The notes under the pieces are model-generated. The model was not told where the DNA came from. It was given only the letters and a program-made list of their open reading frames with translations, and ran no database searches. Position numbers and translations under genes: made by a program. A stretch of DNA of 7,389 bases from Rubrivivax sp. (GTDB lineage Bacteria; Pseudomonadota; Gammaproteobacteria; Burkholderiales; Burkholderiaceae_C): assembly GCA_020851615.1 (NCBI GenBank), contig JADZCL010000089.1, forward strand, positions 1 to 7,389. Direction: 5' to 3'. Positions 5,994 to 7,389 of the stretch are shown here, piece after piece. How positions within the stretch are numbered: position 1 is the stretch's first letter; every line of letters begins with the position of its first letter.

Positions 5994-6042
5994 GCGGCAC
6001 CGGGCGGCACGGGGCGGCGCGTGCAGCCGCTGCGGATGCGGG

Positions 6043-7137
6043 TCAATACAAGGCCGGCCCGCCCAGACCCGCCAGCGGGTCGTCGAGTTCGCCGCGGACG
6101 CTCTCGAAGCTCGCGTCGTCCAGCCCTTCCTCGTCGTCGACGACCTCCCCCAGCAGCGCGGCGGCGCAGCGGATCATCGGCCATGCCAGCGCAGCGCCCG
6201 TGCCGTCCATGCTCTGCATGCCGAGTTCGAGCAAGGCGCTCGAGCGGAAGAGGTTGAGCGCCTGGTCCAGCCCGTGGTGCGAATGGCTGCGGCAGAACAC
6301 GCAGTAGTCGGTGACTGCAGGCGCGATGCGCGCGGCCACCAGCAGCGCGGCACACGCCGGCAGGCCGTCGATGACCAGCAGGTGGCGCCGGCTCGAGGCC
6401 ACCAGCATCGCGCCGACCATCACCGCCATGTCGAAGCCGCCCAGCGCCGCCAGGGCTGCGGGCGGCTCGATGGCGTCGCGGTGGCGCGCCAGCGCGGCCT
6501 GGCCGATCTTCACGCGTCGTGCCAGCTCGGTGCGCGGCAATTCGGGCCCGCTGGCCAGCAGGTCGGGCAGCGGGCAATCCGACAGGCGGGCCAGCACGAG
6601 CGCGGCGCTGAAGTCGCTGCCCTGGCCCAGGCCCGCGAAGATGGCGAAGTTGCCGCGCAGCCGGTAGCCCAGCTGCATGCCCGCGCGCATGGCCGCCTGG
6701 CATTGCTCGGGGGACATGGCCGCGGTCAGCCGCGCGTTGCGCGTGCCGTGGGCGATCTTGCGCGTCAGCAGCCGTCCGTGTGCCTGCACGTCGGCCGCCA
6801 CCCCGCAGTCGACGACCGTCATCTCGATCTGCAGCGCGTGCGCAAAGCCCGCCAGCGGCAGCCGCCCCTCGAGCAGGCGTTGCGCGAGCAGATGGGTGGG
6901 TGTCGCGGCGTCGGCCAGTCCTTCGACGGCGATGCCATGGTCGGCCGCGAAGACGAGCAACTGCGGGTCGCTGAACTGCGGCCGCAGCGTGCGCTGCATC
7001 AGGGCCAGCCGCATCGCCAGCGGCTCGAGCTGGCCGAGGCTGCCGCCGGCCGCCGCGCGCCGACGCAGCATGGCCGTCAGCTCACGCTCGAGCTGCGGAT
7101 GCGAGGTCGGCGAGACGAGCGAGCGGGTGGGCTGCAT
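6043..7137 (-). CDS. CobT-family protein (nicotinate-nucleotide:dimethylbenzimidazole phosphoribosyltransferase-like), divergent active site
   Basis: The 364-residue length and motif order match CobT, which makes alpha-ribazole phosphate for the lower ligand of cobalamin. Visible landmarks are GSLGQLEPLA (32-41), FAADHGI (63-69), VVDCGV (108-113), GTRNARLTAAMSPEQ (131-145), ALGGFDMAVMVGAML (231-245), VIDGLPACAALL (255-266) and DGTGAALA (311-318). Two signature sites differ. The segment normally read GEMGIGNTT is AGLGQGSDF (168-176), losing its Glu, and the usual MRLGEGTGA is MQSMDGTGA (307-315), with Asp311 for the presumed catalytic Glu. The usual SxExGH near the C-terminus is SHSHHGL (284-290). 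The fold assignment is firm; normal CobT activity is not. No other cobalamin genes or recognisable cobalamin riboswitch are present. It follows ilvA by 45 bases on the same strand and may be cotranscribed. Confidence 0.85.
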   Translation of the reverse strand: MQPTRSLVSPTSHPQLERELTAMLRRRAAAGGSLGQLEPLAMRLALMQRTLRPQFSDPQLLVFAADHGIAVEGLADAATPTHLLAQRLLEGRLPLAGFAHALQIEMTVVDCGVAADVQAHGRLLTRKIAHGTRNARLTAAMSPEQCQAAMRAGMQLGYRLRGNFAIFAGLGQGSDFSAALVLARLSDCPLPDLLASGPELPRTELARRVKIGQAALARHRDAIEPPAALAALGGFDMAVMVGAMLVASSRRHLLVIDGLPACAALLVAARIAPAVTDYCVFCRSHSHHGLDQALNLFRSSALLELGMQSMDGTGAALAWPMIRCAAALLGEVVDDEEGLDDASFESVRGELDDPLAGLGGPALY

Positions 7138-7165
7138 GGCTCAAGTCTACGCAGTGTGCGATCTG

Positions 7166-7182
7166 CGCCGACAGCGCCGGCG
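7166..7182 (-). other. Short stem-loop after the ilvA stop
   Basis: On the minus strand CGCCG-GCGCTGT-CGGCG follows the ilvA stop codon directly: a five-base-pair all-GC stem with a seven-base loop. No U-run follows, so it is at best a weak pause or mRNA-end structure between ilvA and the cobT-like gene, and may be chance in such GC-rich DNA. Confidence 0.2.
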
Positions 7183-7389
7183 TCAGCGCAGGAAGATGCG
7201 GTAGGCCGGGTTGTGTGTTTCCTCGGCGTAGGGGTAGGCCAGCGCCTGGAGGAAGCCGGCAAAGGCGGTCTCGTCTTTCGACGGCACCTGCAGGCCCACG
7301 AGGATGCGCCCGTAGTCGGCGCCCTGGTTGCGGTAGTGGAAGAGGCTGATGTTCCAGCTCGGCTGCAGTGCGGCCAGAAAGCGCATCAG
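7183..7389 (-). CDS. ilvA: IlvA, threonine ammonia-lyase (biosynthetic), C-terminal fragment
   Basis: This is the last 68 codons of a gene that enters from the right edge. The methionine at 7384-7386 is internal, since the frame stays open to the end of the window. RFLAALQPSWNISLFHYRNQGADYGRILVGLQVP is nearly diagnostic for the C-terminal ACT-like regulatory domain of biosynthetic threonine dehydratase. The ending EETHNPAYRIFLR matches the conserved C-terminus (E. coli IlvA has a very similar WNISLFHYR and NPAFRFFL). IlvA is a cytoplasmic PLP enzyme that converts L-threonine to 2-oxobutanoate and ammonia, the first step of isoleucine synthesis. Its C-terminal domains bind isoleucine (inhibitor) and valine (activator). 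The catalytic domain is outside the window, so completeness cannot be judged. Confidence 0.95.
   Translation of the reverse strand: MMRFLAALQPSWNISLFHYRNQGADYGRILVGLQVPSKDETAFAGFLQALAYPYAEETHNPAYRIFLR

Noticed and set aside
5994..6042. Possible bidirectional terminator between convergent gspC and cobT-like genes
   Set aside because: There is a weak inverted repeat (GCGGC at 6014-6018, GCCGC at 6026-6030), but no T-run follows on either strand, so I do not call a rho-independent terminator.
7138..7182. Cobalamin riboswitch upstream of the cobT-like gene
   Set aside because: The gap to ilvA is only 45 bases, far too short for the roughly 200-base cobalamin aptamer, and no B12-box-like sequence was seen.
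1..7389. Mobile elements, CRISPR arrays, phage defence genes, tRNA or rRNA
   Set aside because: I found no transposase-like protein, spaced direct repeats or RNA gene features. Composition looks uniform and the gene content is a housekeeping-style secretion locus.

Overview
The window is very GC-rich (by eye above 70%), with long overlapping open frames on both strands. Almost all of it is a chromosomal type II secretion system (T2SS, general secretory pathway) locus. Protein character, gene order and the neighbouring ilvA end suggest a betaproteobacterium, probably Burkholderiales (Comamonadaceae or the Rubrivivax/Leptothrix/Ideonella group). The taxon is an inference from sequence style, not from a search.

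Layout. Positions 1-5302 hold a minus-strand operon, transcribed from right to left: gspG (major pseudopilin), gspH, gspI, gspJ and gspK (minor pseudopilins), gspL and gspM (inner-membrane platform), and gspN, which runs off the left edge. Most junctions overlap by 1-26 bases or are only a few bases apart. The one real gap is 57 bases between gspK and gspL. An 88-base intergenic region (5303-5390) separates gspG from a divergent, plus-strand gspC (5391-5993). This GspC has a membrane anchor, an HR-like domain and a proline-rich tail in place of a PDZ domain. Convergent with gspC is a minus-strand CobT-family gene (6043-7137). Its fold motifs are recognisable, but the glutamates normally conserved in the family appear to be replaced. 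At the right edge is the C-terminal end of a minus-strand threonine dehydratase gene (ilvA).

How the genes work together. GspG-K are type IV-pilin-like subunits, processed by a prepilin peptidase not encoded here, that form the periplasmic pseudopilus: GspG the shaft and GspH/I/J/K the tip. GspL and GspM anchor the assembly ATPase GspE to the inner-membrane platform, and GspC links that platform to the outer-membrane secretin GspD. GspD, GspE and GspF are not in the window. They may lie beyond gspN on the left. They are not next to gspC, where cobT-like and ilvA sit instead.

I see no insertion sequences, tRNA or rRNA genes, CRISPR arrays or clear rho-independent terminators, and nothing that amounts to a wholly new system. 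The most noteworthy item is the CobT homologue with altered catalytic motifs. The non-canonical GspC and the compact divergent gspC/gspG control region come next.
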